Source: BAIKAL-G1 sp943370385 (lineage in GTDB: Bacteria > Cyanobacteriota > Cyanobacteriia > PCC-6307 > Cyanobiaceae). Taken from it: a DNA stretch of 64,000 nt. The number at the start of each line of letters is the position of its first letter. Position 1 is the first letter of the stretch. Positions 1-7,077 of this stretch are shown piece after piece. The notes under the pieces were generated by a model. It worked only from the letters and a program-made list of their open reading frames with translations. It made no database searches and was not told where the DNA came from. The stretch covers positions 54,364-118,363 of the forward strand of contig CALRQT020000010.1 of NCBI GenBank assembly GCA_943370385.1, read 5' to 3'. The position numbers were made by a program, and so were the translations under genes.

Positions 1-1204
1 AGGAATCGAGGTAGCGCTCCATGAACCAGCGGTGCACCTCGCCCGGGTGGACCTCACAGAGCACCATCAGGCTGCTGAGCACCATCAGGCGCTCGATGTG
101 GTGGTTGTAACCGAGCCGGTTCACCCGCCGGATTGCCTGGTCCAGCGGCGGCAGGCCGGTGCTGCCGTCGTCCCAGCAGGGGGCCAGCCGGCGCTGGTGG
201 TTCCAAAAATTTGAGCTGGCCTGGCGCTCGCCGTGGACCCGATCGATGCCGCGCACAAACTCGCGCCAACCAATCACCTGGCGCAGGAACCCCTCCAGCG
301 AAGCGATCGGCACCGGTTCGGCGCTGGCCTGACGGCTGGCGGCCTGGGCCAGGCAGGCCTCGATCACAGCGGCCGGAGTGAGCAGGCCCATGTTGAGCAG
401 GGGCGAGAGCAGGGAATGGTGCAGGGTGTCGTGGCTTTGGCTGAGGGCGTCTTCGTAGGGGCCAAAACCGGCCAGGCGCTCCTCTATGAAGCTCTCCAGC
501 CAGGCCTGGGCCTGGGGGTGGTCGTAGGGAATCCAGAGGGGGCCCAGCTCGCCGGGATGGCTGGCGAAGTGGCGGCCGATCAGGGCGCGCACCGCCGGCT
601 CATGGGGGCTGGCGGGCACGGTCGGCAGGGGCGGCTCCCGGTAGCCCTTGGGCAGGCGGCGCCGGTTCTCGGCATCAAAACTCCAGCGGCCGCCGGTGGG
701 GGTGCCATCGGCCTCTAGCAACAGGCCGAGCCGGCGGCGCTGGCGCTCGTAGAAGCTCTTCATCAGCGGCCGGCGCCGCCCCTCAAACCAGGCCCGGCTC
801 TCGGCAACCGATTCCAGGAAGGCGGGCGACGGCAGCACCGTTAACGCCACCGCTTGCTCCTGGCAGAAGCGCTGGAGCCGGGCCCCAAAGCGGCGATCAG
901 CGATCTCCGCCACCCGCAACTCCCCCTGGCCCGCCACCTGGGCGGCCAGCCGCTGCCAGAAGGAGCAATCAACCGAATCGGGCAGCTCGAAATAGCGCAC
1001 CGCCACGCCGCGCTCCAGCAGGGCATCGCGGAAGCTACGCATGGCCACGAAGGTGTGCAGCAGCCGCAGCTGGTGGTAGCGGTAGGCGGAGGCCACGGCC
1101 AGGTCCTCCACCATCACCACGACATCGCCGGCCGCCAGCTGCAGGGGCGAGGGGCTGAACCAGTCACGGTGCAGCTGGTCGCCCAGGATCAGGGTGAGGG
1201 TCAT
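1..1204 (-). CDS. Photolyase-related protein, COG3046 type (partial, 3' end off window)
   Basis: About 401 codons are visible, starting at the ATG at 1204. The N-terminus (MTLTLILGDQLHRDWF) and the internal stretch with YNHHIERLMVL followed by a WFMERYLDS-like segment are hallmarks of the deoxyribodipyrimidine photolyase-related family. That family includes the FeS-containing bacterial cryptochromes and (6-4) photolyases, which bind FAD and respond to or repair light-induced damage. The FeS cysteines would lie near the C-terminus and cannot all be checked because the gene runs off the left edge; family members are about 500 residues. It starts 18 nt after the stop of the DASH-type gene on the same strand, so the two are probably co-transcribed. 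The family call is firm; repair versus signalling cannot be decided here. Confidence 0.88.
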   Translation of the reverse strand, partial: MTLTLILGDQLHRDWFSPSPLQLAAGDVVVMVEDLAVASAYRYHQLRLLHTFVAMRSFRDALLERGVAVRYFELPDSVDCSFWQRLAAQVAGQGELRVAEIADRRFGARLQRFCQEQAVALTVLPSPAFLESVAESRAWFEGRRRPLMKSFYERQRRRLGLLLEADGTPTGGRWSFDAENRRRLPKGYREPPLPTVPASPHEPAVRALIGRHFASHPGELGPLWIPYDHPQAQAWLESFIEERLAGFGPYEDALSQSHDTLHHSLLSPLLNMGLLTPAAVIEACLAQAASRQASAEPVPIASLEGFLRQVIGWREFVRGIDRVHGERQASSNFWNHQRRLAPCWDDGSTGLPPLDQAIRRVNRLGYNHHIERLMVLSSLMVLCEVHPGEVHRWFMERYLDS

Positions 1205-1222
1205 GGGTGGGGGCTCATGGGC

Positions 1223-2581
1223 TCAGGACCAGCGCTGGCGGTGGGTTTGCTCGGGGTCGTAGAGACCAACCTGGCGCTCGAGGTCGAAGCGGCGGGGCGA
1301 GCCGCCGAAGCTGCGGGGGTCGGAACCCACCCCGGCCAGGTAGGCCCAGTTGCCCGTGTTCAGGGCCGGCTCGGCATCGATCAACCACCACTCAAAGAAA
1401 CGGGCGCCCCAGATCCAGGGCAGCTGCAGGCTGTTGATGAAGTGGGAGGCCACCCACTGGCGGCCCCGGTTGGAGAGGTAGCCCGTGGCGAGCAGTTCGC
1501 GCAGCTGGGCATCGATCAGGGGATGGCCGCCATCGGCGCGGCACCAGCGGGCGAACAGCTCCCGGTCCTCGATCCAGGCCGGCTGGCGGTTCTGGAGTCC
1601 GGACGAACGATGGAAGGCGGCGCCGTGGCACTGCTCCGACCAGAGGAAGAACTCGCGCCAGAGCAGCTCCTGCTTCAGCCACTCGGAGCCCTCATCGGCG
1701 CCCTGGCGCGCCTGGTACTCGAGCACCACCTGCCAGATCCGCCGCACGGACAGGGACCCCAGGGCCAAAAAGGGCGAGAGCTTCGACGAGAACTCCGTGC
1801 CCACCAGGCCGTTGCGGCGGGCCTTGTAGTGGCGCAGGCCATCGGAGCCGCCACAGAAGTGCTGGAGCCGGGCCAGGGCCGTGGGCTCATCGCCCCGAAA
1901 TGGGAAGGCGCTGCGGGGGTCGCTTTGGGGATCCAAGTAAGGCTCCCCCAAGGAAACGGCCCCCTCGGCGGACCCGGAGCACGGGCCGCGATCGGCTGCC
2001 GGATCCGGATTAACGGGCCGCAGCCATTCCCGGGGCCAGGCCTCGGGCCAGTCCGCCGCCGTCCAGCCCAGGCCGCTGAGATCGGGCGGGGACAAGGGGG
2101 CTTCAGGCGGGCGATCCAGGCTGCGGCGGAAGTCGCTGAACACCAAGGGGAAGCGCCCAGGGGCGATGGGCCAGTCACCAAAGAGCCGGCTCTGCTGGGC
2201 CTGGAGCAGCCGATCCGGGCGCAACAGCGGGCGGATCTCGTCCAGGGCGGCGACGGTGGTCTGTTGGGGGAAGGCCAGCAGGGGAATGCCCTGGGCCGCC
2301 AGGCGCGAGCGCAAGGACGCCATGGCCTGGGCCTCGATGCGGCGCTGGTGGGGGCCGCGCAGGCGCTGGCCCTCGGGCCGGGTGGCCAGCACCACCAAAC
2401 GGCTCCCTGGCTGACGGCGGGCCAGGGCCACCGCTTCGTGCAGGGCGGGCTGGTCATCCAGACGCAGCTGCCCCTCCAGGCAGAAGGCGATGGTGAAACC
2501 GGCTGCCGCGGCAGTTGCGTGGCCCAAGGGGGCCCCGGCAGGCCCAGAGATGGGGGGGCTTGGGACTAGCACTTTCTCCAT
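1223..2581 (-). CDS. Cryptochrome DASH / deoxyribodipyrimidine photolyase family protein
   Basis: A 452-residue flavoprotein of the photolyase/cryptochrome superfamily. The N-terminal Rossmann-like antenna domain has a degenerate start (GQLRLDDQPALHEA in place of the usual RNDLRLxDN). The C-terminal FAD-binding domain shows LLWREFF, the DASH-typical LSNRGRQWVASHF, and NTGNWAYLAGVGSDPR. DASH proteins bind FAD and usually a folate antenna and repair cyclobutane dimers mainly in single-stranded DNA. I use the ATG at 2581; an upstream GTG at 2602 would add seven residues. Downstream, 18 nt away, is a second photolyase-family gene. The divergent neighbour at 2649 leaves a short shared promoter region. 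Confidence 0.85.
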   Translation of the reverse strand: MEKVLVPSPPISGPAGAPLGHATAAAAGFTIAFCLEGQLRLDDQPALHEAVALARRQPGSRLVVLATRPEGQRLRGPHQRRIEAQAMASLRSRLAAQGIPLLAFPQQTTVAALDEIRPLLRPDRLLQAQQSRLFGDWPIAPGRFPLVFSDFRRSLDRPPEAPLSPPDLSGLGWTAADWPEAWPREWLRPVNPDPAADRGPCSGSAEGAVSLGEPYLDPQSDPRSAFPFRGDEPTALARLQHFCGGSDGLRHYKARRNGLVGTEFSSKLSPFLALGSLSVRRIWQVVLEYQARQGADEGSEWLKQELLWREFFLWSEQCHGAAFHRSSGLQNRQPAWIEDRELFARWCRADGGHPLIDAQLRELLATGYLSNRGRQWVASHFINSLQLPWIWGARFFEWWLIDAEPALNTGNWAYLAGVGSDPRSFGGSPRRFDLERQVGLYDPEQTHRQRWS

Positions 2582-2648
2582 CCGCCCCGAGCCCGCCACC
2601 ACACTTAATGTTTCGTCACACTAGGCTGACGGAAAGCGTGAGTGAGCC

Positions 2649-2876
2649 GTGGAAAGCATCTTGGTTGGCGTTTATCTGATCTGCTTCGCCGTGATCGGTG
2701 GCGGGGCCTTTGCCCTGATGACCCAAAACCTGCGCCGCTCCGCGCCAGCCCCAGCGCCCAGGCCCCAGGGCAGCCTCCGGGCCCGCCATCCCGAGGCACC
2801 CGAGCCCGGCGAAGAAGTGCTCTACGTCGATCTCAGCCGCGAGCGGCTGGAAGCGCTCTACCAACAGGCCTCCTAA
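2649..2876 (+). CDS. Small single-span membrane protein, function unknown
   Basis: A 75-residue protein from a GTG start. It has one N-terminal transmembrane helix (about residues 4-26, VGVYLICFAVIGGGAFAL), then a proline/alanine-rich linker and a short polar C-terminus ending VLYVDLSRERLEALYQQ. The layout resembles cyanobacterial DUF2973-type proteins, but I am not certain of the family. The clean coding bias, the divergent position to the DASH gene and a strong hairpin 70 nt downstream support a real monocistronic gene. Confidence 0.6.
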   Translation: MESILVGVYLICFAVIGGGAFALMTQNLRRSAPAPAPRPQGSLRARHPEAPEPGEEVLYVDLSRERLEALYQQAS

Positions 2877-2948
2877 ACCAAGCAGCGGCCAAGGAAGATC
2901 TTCAGGGATCTCCAATTCACGGGCGAAAGCTCATCCAATCAGCCAAAC

Positions 2949-2999
2949 AAACGAGCCAATTAATTAAGCCCTTTTGAGCTTAATTAATTGGCTCGTTTT
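2949..2999. terminator. Perfect 21-bp inverted repeat, bidirectional terminator
   Basis: Arms 2949-2969 and 2978-2998 are exact inverse complements, with an 8-nt loop (ccttttga). A T-run follows the right arm, and A residues precede the left arm so that the minus-strand reading also ends in T. It lies between the plus-strand small membrane gene and the minus-strand hli gene and so can stop transcription from either side. The stem is unusually AT-rich in its inner half for this genome. Confidence 0.8.
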
Positions 3000-3161
3000 A
3001 ATGCAACCGACCCATCAAGGCAGCCTGCCCTAGGCGATGACAGCCCGTCCTTCAGATCCCACGGATTGGCGATCGGCGATCAACCTGCCCAGGCAACTTG
3101 CTACCCAACCGACACCCCATGGGGCGCCGCAAAAATGACTTCCTTTGGCTAAATGGGCAGC

Positions 3162-3191
3162 AAAAAGCCCGAACAGCACAGCTGTCCGGGC
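3162..3191 (-). terminator. Rho-independent terminator of hli
   Basis: Read on the minus strand, an 11-nt stem (GCCCGGACAGC / GCTGTTCGGGC, with one G-T wobble) with a 3-nt loop is followed by five T residues. It starts about 29 nt after the hli stop codon. Confidence 0.8.
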
Positions 3192-3219
3192 CCATTGATC
3201 AGCTTCTAGAAATCAGCAA

Positions 3220-3363
3220 TCAGCCGAGGCCGATCTGGGTCAGGATGCCTTGGCCGGTGAGCAGCTCGGTGCCGAGGCCGATCACAAAGCCGAGCATGGC
3301 CAGGCGGCCATTCCAGGTTTCAGCGAAGGCAACGAAACCGAAGCGGGAAGCGGGAGCAGCCAT
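3220..3363 (-). CDS. hli: High-light-inducible protein (HLIP/SCP, one-helix LHC-like)
   Basis: A 47-residue protein starting at the ATG at 3363, too short for routine ORF lists. It contains the chlorophyll-binding signature ETWNGRLAMLGF, the E and N/R residues being chlorophyll a ligands in this family, followed by the rest of a single transmembrane helix (VIGLGTELLTGQG). HLIPs sit in the thylakoid near photosystem II assembly intermediates and quench excess excitation. The gene is cleanly delimited by an HLR1-like element 24 nt upstream of the start and a Rho-independent terminator downstream, indicating a monocistronic, light-regulated transcript. Confidence 0.93.
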   Translation of the reverse strand: MAAPASRFGFVAFAETWNGRLAMLGFVIGLGTELLTGQGILTQIGLG

Positions 3364-3386
3364 GGGAGCGATTCAACTGGGGTCAT

Positions 3387-3402
3387 TGTAACAGGTTGTA
3401 AA
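3387..3402 (-). promoter_or_regulatory. HLR1-like RpaB-binding element upstream of hli
   Basis: On the minus strand the sequence is TTTACA-ACCT-GTTACA, a direct repeat of two KTTACA half-sites spaced by 4 nt. This fits the HLR1 consensus bound by the response regulator RpaB in cyanobacterial high-light promoters, with one mismatch in the WW positions of the spacer. It ends 24 nt upstream of the hli ATG. Confidence 0.7.
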
Positions 3403-3407
3403 CGCCC

Positions 3408-3662
3408 CTAGGCCGGGCGGCGGTAACGGCGGCGGCCCAGGGGCTCGATCCAGCCATCCCGCACGGCGGCGTGGTGGAGCTTGGTGGGCGAAAGGCGGCA
3501 GCCCAGCTGGATGGTGCCCTGGTCGAGCAGGCGGCCGAGCCGCAGGGCCGTGGCCTCCTCCAGGCGCGAAAAGCGGTCCTGCTGGGCCGTGAGCCAGGAG
3601 AGCTCCGACGGGCTGATCACCCCACTGGAGAGGCTGGCGAGAAACAACTGACCGACCGTCAT
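3408..3662 (-). CDS. Conserved small cyanobacterial-type protein, unknown function
   Basis: An 84-residue soluble, basic protein (C-terminus GRRRYRRPA) with no transmembrane segment. It is mostly helical by composition, with a central LTAQQDRFSRLEEATALRLGRLLDQG region. It lies directly upstream of hli on the same strand, but the HLR1-like element between them suggests hli has its own promoter. A half HLR1-like motif (GTTACA) sits immediately before its ATG. Function is not assigned. Confidence 0.6.
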   Translation of the reverse strand: MTVGQLFLASLSSGVISPSELSWLTAQQDRFSRLEEATALRLGRLLDQGTIQLGCRLSPTKLHHAAVRDGWIEPLGRRRYRRPA

Positions 3663-3866
3663 GGCCTTTGTAACGGATTGCTAAGAGTCTGTCTCATCTG
3701 GCGGCCGGCTGCGGATCTGGGCCCGGAAGCTCTGGCCCGAATGGGCTGCCCTGGCAAGGGCTGGCCCGGAAAAGGGCTTGGCTCTACAAGCACTAGCGGG
3801 CGCCGCTTGGGATGATGACTGGAGCGTCAGGGCCAGCCCCCGCCAAGCCCCGAGCCCGAGAGACCC

Positions 3867-5585
3867 GTGACGATCGGCCCCATGCCAGCCCAAGCGAGTG
3901 GGGTCGATTCGCCCCCCACAACCAACTTCGCGGAGTTTGCCGAGCGGGCCGACTATTCGCTGCTGGAGTCGCTCCAGGCGGATCCCCAGGCCAGCGCCGA
4001 TGGCGACGATCACCGGCCCCGCCAGGTGTTCTCCGGCCATTACGTGCCGGTCACACCAACGGCGATTCCAGCGCCGGAGTATGTCGCCCACAGCCCAACC
4101 CTGTTCCAGGAGCTGGGCCTGAGCGAAAACCTGGCCCACGACGACCAGTTCCGCCGCCTCTTTTCCGGCGACATCAGCGTGGCGCGGGAGCCGATGCGGC
4201 CCTGGGGCTGGGCAACCGGCTATGCCCTCTCGATCTACGGCAGGGAATACATCCAGCAGTGCCCGTTTGGCACCGGCAATGGCTATGGCGATGGCCGGGC
4301 CATTTCCGTGGTCGAGGGCCTGTTCAAGGGCAACCGCTGGGAGATGCAACTCAAGGGCGGTGGCCCCACGCCCTACTGCCGCGGGGCCGATGGTCGCGCC
4401 GTGCTGCGCTCCAGCGTGCGCGAGTTTCTGGCCCAGGAGTTGATGCACGCCCTGGGGGTTCCCACCTCCCGGTCCCTCACCCTTTACATGTCGCGCAGCG
4501 AAACCGTGCGCCGGCCCTGGTATTCGCCGAACTCCCGGTCGTTCGATCCCGACATCCTGGTGGACAACCCGGCGGCAATCACCACCCGGGTGGCGCCCTC
4601 GTTTCTGCGGGTCGGCCAGCTGGAGCTGTTTGCCCGTCGGGCCCGCAGCGAAGCCCATCCAGGGGCGTTGCACGAGCTGCGGATGATCGTTCAACACCTG
4701 ATCGAGCGCAACTACCGCCCAGAGATTGATGCGGGCCTTCCCTTCAGCGAGCAAGTGGTTGAGCTGGCCCGTTTGTTTCGCCAACGGCTCACCGCCCTGG
4801 TGGCTAACTGGATCCGCGTGGGCTACTGCCAGGGCAATTTCAACAGCGACAACTGCGCCGCCGGGGGCTACACCCTCGATTACGGGCCCTTTGGATTCTG
4901 CGAACTGTTCGACCCCAGGTTCCAGCCCTGGACCGGCGGCGGCGAGCATTTCAGCTTTTTCAACCAACCGGTTGCGGCCGAAGCCAACTATCAAATGTTC
5001 TGGGCCTCCCTCCGCCTACTGCTCACAGACAACAGCGAGGCCCTGGCGAGCCTGGACCAAATCCGGGACGGCTTCGGCGCAGCGATGGGCCGGGAGATCG
5101 AGGCCATGTGGGCCAGCAAGCTCGGCCTGGCCGACTACGACGCCGCGCTGGTGAACGAGCTGCTGGAGCTGCTGGTTCTTAGCAAGGTGGATTACACGAT
5201 CTTCTTCCGCAAGCTATCTGACATTCCAGAGCAACTCTCACCTTTAAAAGAGAGCTTCTACCAGCCCAGCTCTGGGCCGCTCGATGGGCAATGGAGCCAC
5301 TGGCTGCAACGCTGGCGCGATCGCATCACCGCAAGCGGAGCTGTCGAGGCAACCTCCGATGCGATGAAACGGGTGAACCCGAAAGTCACCTGGCGCGAAT
5401 GGCTGGTCGCGCCCGCCTATCAACAGGCTGGGCAAGGGGATCACAGCCTGGTCCAGGAACTCCAGCAGGTGTTCAGCCATCCCTACGACGAGCAAGTAGC
5501 GGCATTGCAAACGCGCTACGACCGCCTGAAGCCCCGGGACTTTTTCAACGCCGGTGGCGTGTCCCACTACAGCTGTTCGTCTTGA
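3867..5585 (+). CDS. selO: Protein adenylyltransferase SelO (YdiU/UPF0061)
   Basis: A 572-residue pseudokinase-fold enzyme that transfers AMP to Ser/Thr/Tyr of target proteins. Family motifs are GDGRA (residues 141-145), QLKGGGPTPY (161-170), AVLRSSVREFL (178-188), and NFNSDNC with LDYGPFGFCELFDP, which carry the flipped-ATP and metal-binding residues. The C-terminus ends SCSS, placing Cys third from the end where eukaryotic SelO has selenocysteine; this is typical of bacterial forms and is linked to redox control. The start is the GTG at 3867; an ATG at 3882 is a possible alternative. It is convergent with the HPP gene. Confidence 0.93.
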   Translation: MTIGPMPAQASGVDSPPTTNFAEFAERADYSLLESLQADPQASADGDDHRPRQVFSGHYVPVTPTAIPAPEYVAHSPTLFQELGLSENLAHDDQFRRLFSGDISVAREPMRPWGWATGYALSIYGREYIQQCPFGTGNGYGDGRAISVVEGLFKGNRWEMQLKGGGPTPYCRGADGRAVLRSSVREFLAQELMHALGVPTSRSLTLYMSRSETVRRPWYSPNSRSFDPDILVDNPAAITTRVAPSFLRVGQLELFARRARSEAHPGALHELRMIVQHLIERNYRPEIDAGLPFSEQVVELARLFRQRLTALVANWIRVGYCQGNFNSDNCAAGGYTLDYGPFGFCELFDPRFQPWTGGGEHFSFFNQPVAAEANYQMFWASLRLLLTDNSEALASLDQIRDGFGAAMGREIEAMWASKLGLADYDAALVNELLELLVLSKVDYTIFFRKLSDIPEQLSPLKESFYQPSSGPLDGQWSHWLQRWRDRITASGAVEATSDAMKRVNPKVTWREWLVAPAYQQAGQGDHSLVQELQQVFSHPYDEQVAALQTRYDRLKPRDFFNAGGVSHYSCSS

Positions 5586-5600
5586 TCCCCTGCCGTCAGC

Positions 5601-5634
5601 GCCATCTTGCCGGCGGCGCCATCTTGCCGGCGGC
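5601..5634. repeat. Two tandem copies of a 17-bp unit
   Basis: The unit gccatcttgccggcggc is repeated exactly twice, just after the selO stop codon. It is probably slippage; no function is apparent. Confidence 0.7.
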
Positions 5635-5700
5635 GATGGAGAGGGCCCGATCAACCCAATCACGCTTTTCAGGAGTGGCGGAGCGAAGGGGATCTCGTCC

Positions 5701-6207
5701 TTACCAATACTTCGGATATCTGGCCTCGCGGGAGGCGTTGTTATAGAGGAGGGCAACGGCCGTCAGCAGCAGGGCACCTGCGATGGTGGGGAACAGTAAA
5801 AAGCTCCAGGAAGGCTGCAACAGAAACACAATCACGGGATTGGAGCCTGCCGGTGGGTGCACCGTGCGCGTGACCATCATCAGCGCAATCGCCGTGCCCA
5901 CGGCCAAGGCAACCGCCCACCAATGGGGGCCAAACACGGACAGGCAAATAAGACCCACTAACGAACTAATGAAGTGGCCAACAATCACATTTCTGGGCTG
6001 GGAAAAGGGCACATCGGGATAGCCGAACACCAGCACGCAGGTGGCGCCAAAGGAGCCCAATACCAGGGCCACCGAAAGCAGATTGGTGAGCCCGGCAACC
6101 GTGGCGATGGCGATAAAGCCACCCAGCCAGGCCAGACCTACGGCCTTCAGGGCAGGCTTGGGGGGCAGCGGCGCCCCATCCCCCTTGAACTTCGCCAGAA
6201 ACGACAT
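5701..6207 (-). CDS. HPP-family integral membrane protein, probable nitrite transporter
   Basis: A 168-residue protein with about four to five transmembrane helices. It contains the family-defining HPPAGSNP motif (about residues 117-124) and FSQPRNVIVGH. HPP proteins of cyanobacteria and chloroplasts have been associated with nitrite transport, so a plasma-membrane nitrite uptake role is the best guess. A strong Shine-Dalgarno (AAGGAG at 6213-6218, five nt before the ATG) supports the start. No NtcA-type GTA-N8-TAC site is evident just upstream. It is convergent with selO. Confidence 0.82.
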   Translation of the reverse strand: MSFLAKFKGDGAPLPPKPALKAVGLAWLGGFIAIATVAGLTNLLSVALVLGSFGATCVLVFGYPDVPFSQPRNVIVGHFISSLVGLICLSVFGPHWWAVALAVGTAIALMMVTRTVHPPAGSNPVIVFLLQPSWSFLLFPTIAGALLLTAVALLYNNASREARYPKYW

Positions 6208-6474
6208 CGAGACTCCTTAAAAAGCAATGGTCCAAGCAACAGGCCTAGGGCTGGCGCCGGGCATGGGCCCGAGCGCACGTCAGCAAGCACGGGCAACAAG
6301 TTGGCGGCCGTTCCTACCTGGAACCACCAGCACTCCCAGCCCGAAACCCATTAATCAACCTGGCACCCTTAGGCCCATCGCCATGCTCACTGGGCACCTT
6401 TTGGCCATCACCAGATCACCTCGCAAGCCGGGCTGGGAGGGGGCGGTTCGATGGGACCAGACCCGAGGCTGACT

Positions 6475-7002
6475 TCAGGCCCGGGCCCGCCGGGTCCTGC
6501 GCAGCAACAGCAACCAATAGAGCCCTCCGAGCAGCAGGGCACTGAGGAGCCCCACCAAGGTGGAGCCCACCATCAGTCGGCCCGTGAAGCTGGCTCCCAA
6601 GTTCAGGAGTTCGCCGTCCTTCAACTGGTCGAGGGAGGGGAAGGCCGGGCCAGCTCCCAGCAGCCAGCAGCCAACCTGATAGTTGAACCAGTAGAGGGGT
6701 AAAGAGGTGAGGGGATTGCTAATCCAGGTGCCCACGATGGCCAACAGGTGGTTGCCGCGCACCAGGCTGGCCAAGCCCACGCCCAGCACGATCTGCAAAC
6801 CAAAGAAGGGATAGCAGCCGGTAAAAACCCCCGCCGCCAGGCCCCGGGCCCGCTGGCCGTGGCTGCCCTCCTGGCGCCACAGCCAAATCAAGCGCTGCCT
6901 CAGCAAACGCAGCCAGGAGCGGCGACGGCGCCGCCGGGGGATCAAGGGTGTCAGAAGATCGGATATGGGGAAGGAGCATTCTGGGCCATTTGCCAGGGCC
7001 AT
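6475..7002 (-). CDS. DUF2062 membrane protein
   Basis: A 175-residue protein with a very basic N-terminal segment (a run of six Arg near residues 23-28). This is followed by the DUF2062 pattern GLAAGVFTGCYPFFGLQIVLG, GTWISNPLTSLPLYWF and a C-terminal hydrophobic helix with an RRTRRARA tail. It likely has three to four transmembrane helices. The molecular function of the family is unknown. Next upstream, 75 nt away on the same strand, is the cellulose-synthase-like glycosyltransferase, which may be co-transcribed. Confidence 0.82.
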   Translation of the reverse strand: MALANGPECSFPISDLLTPLIPRRRRRRSWLRLLRQRLIWLWRQEGSHGQRARGLAAGVFTGCYPFFGLQIVLGVGLASLVRGNHLLAIVGTWISNPLTSLPLYWFNYQVGCWLLGAGPAFPSLDQLKDGELLNLGASFTGRLMVGSTLVGLLSALLLGGLYWLLLLRRTRRARA

Positions 7003-7077
7003 GGCCTCAACCGCGCCCAGGAAGGGGCCAAGCCCTTCCCGCCCAGGCCCTGCCCGCCCCTCACCAGCCCTGGGAGG

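Noticed and set aside
854..2569. Long plus-strand open frame of 571 codons
   Set aside because: It is a GC-driven shadow opposite the DASH photolyase and its COG3046 neighbour; it shows repeated low-complexity Gly/Ala/Gln/Pro and no family motifs.
3681..4994. Minus-strand frame of 437 codons opposite SelO
   Set aside because: SelO on the plus strand has clear catalytic motifs and a normal length; the antisense frame has none and depends on high GC.
6208..6474. NtcA box upstream of the HPP gene
   Set aside because: No GTA-N8-TAC with suitable spacing is visible, so nitrogen control cannot be claimed from sequence.
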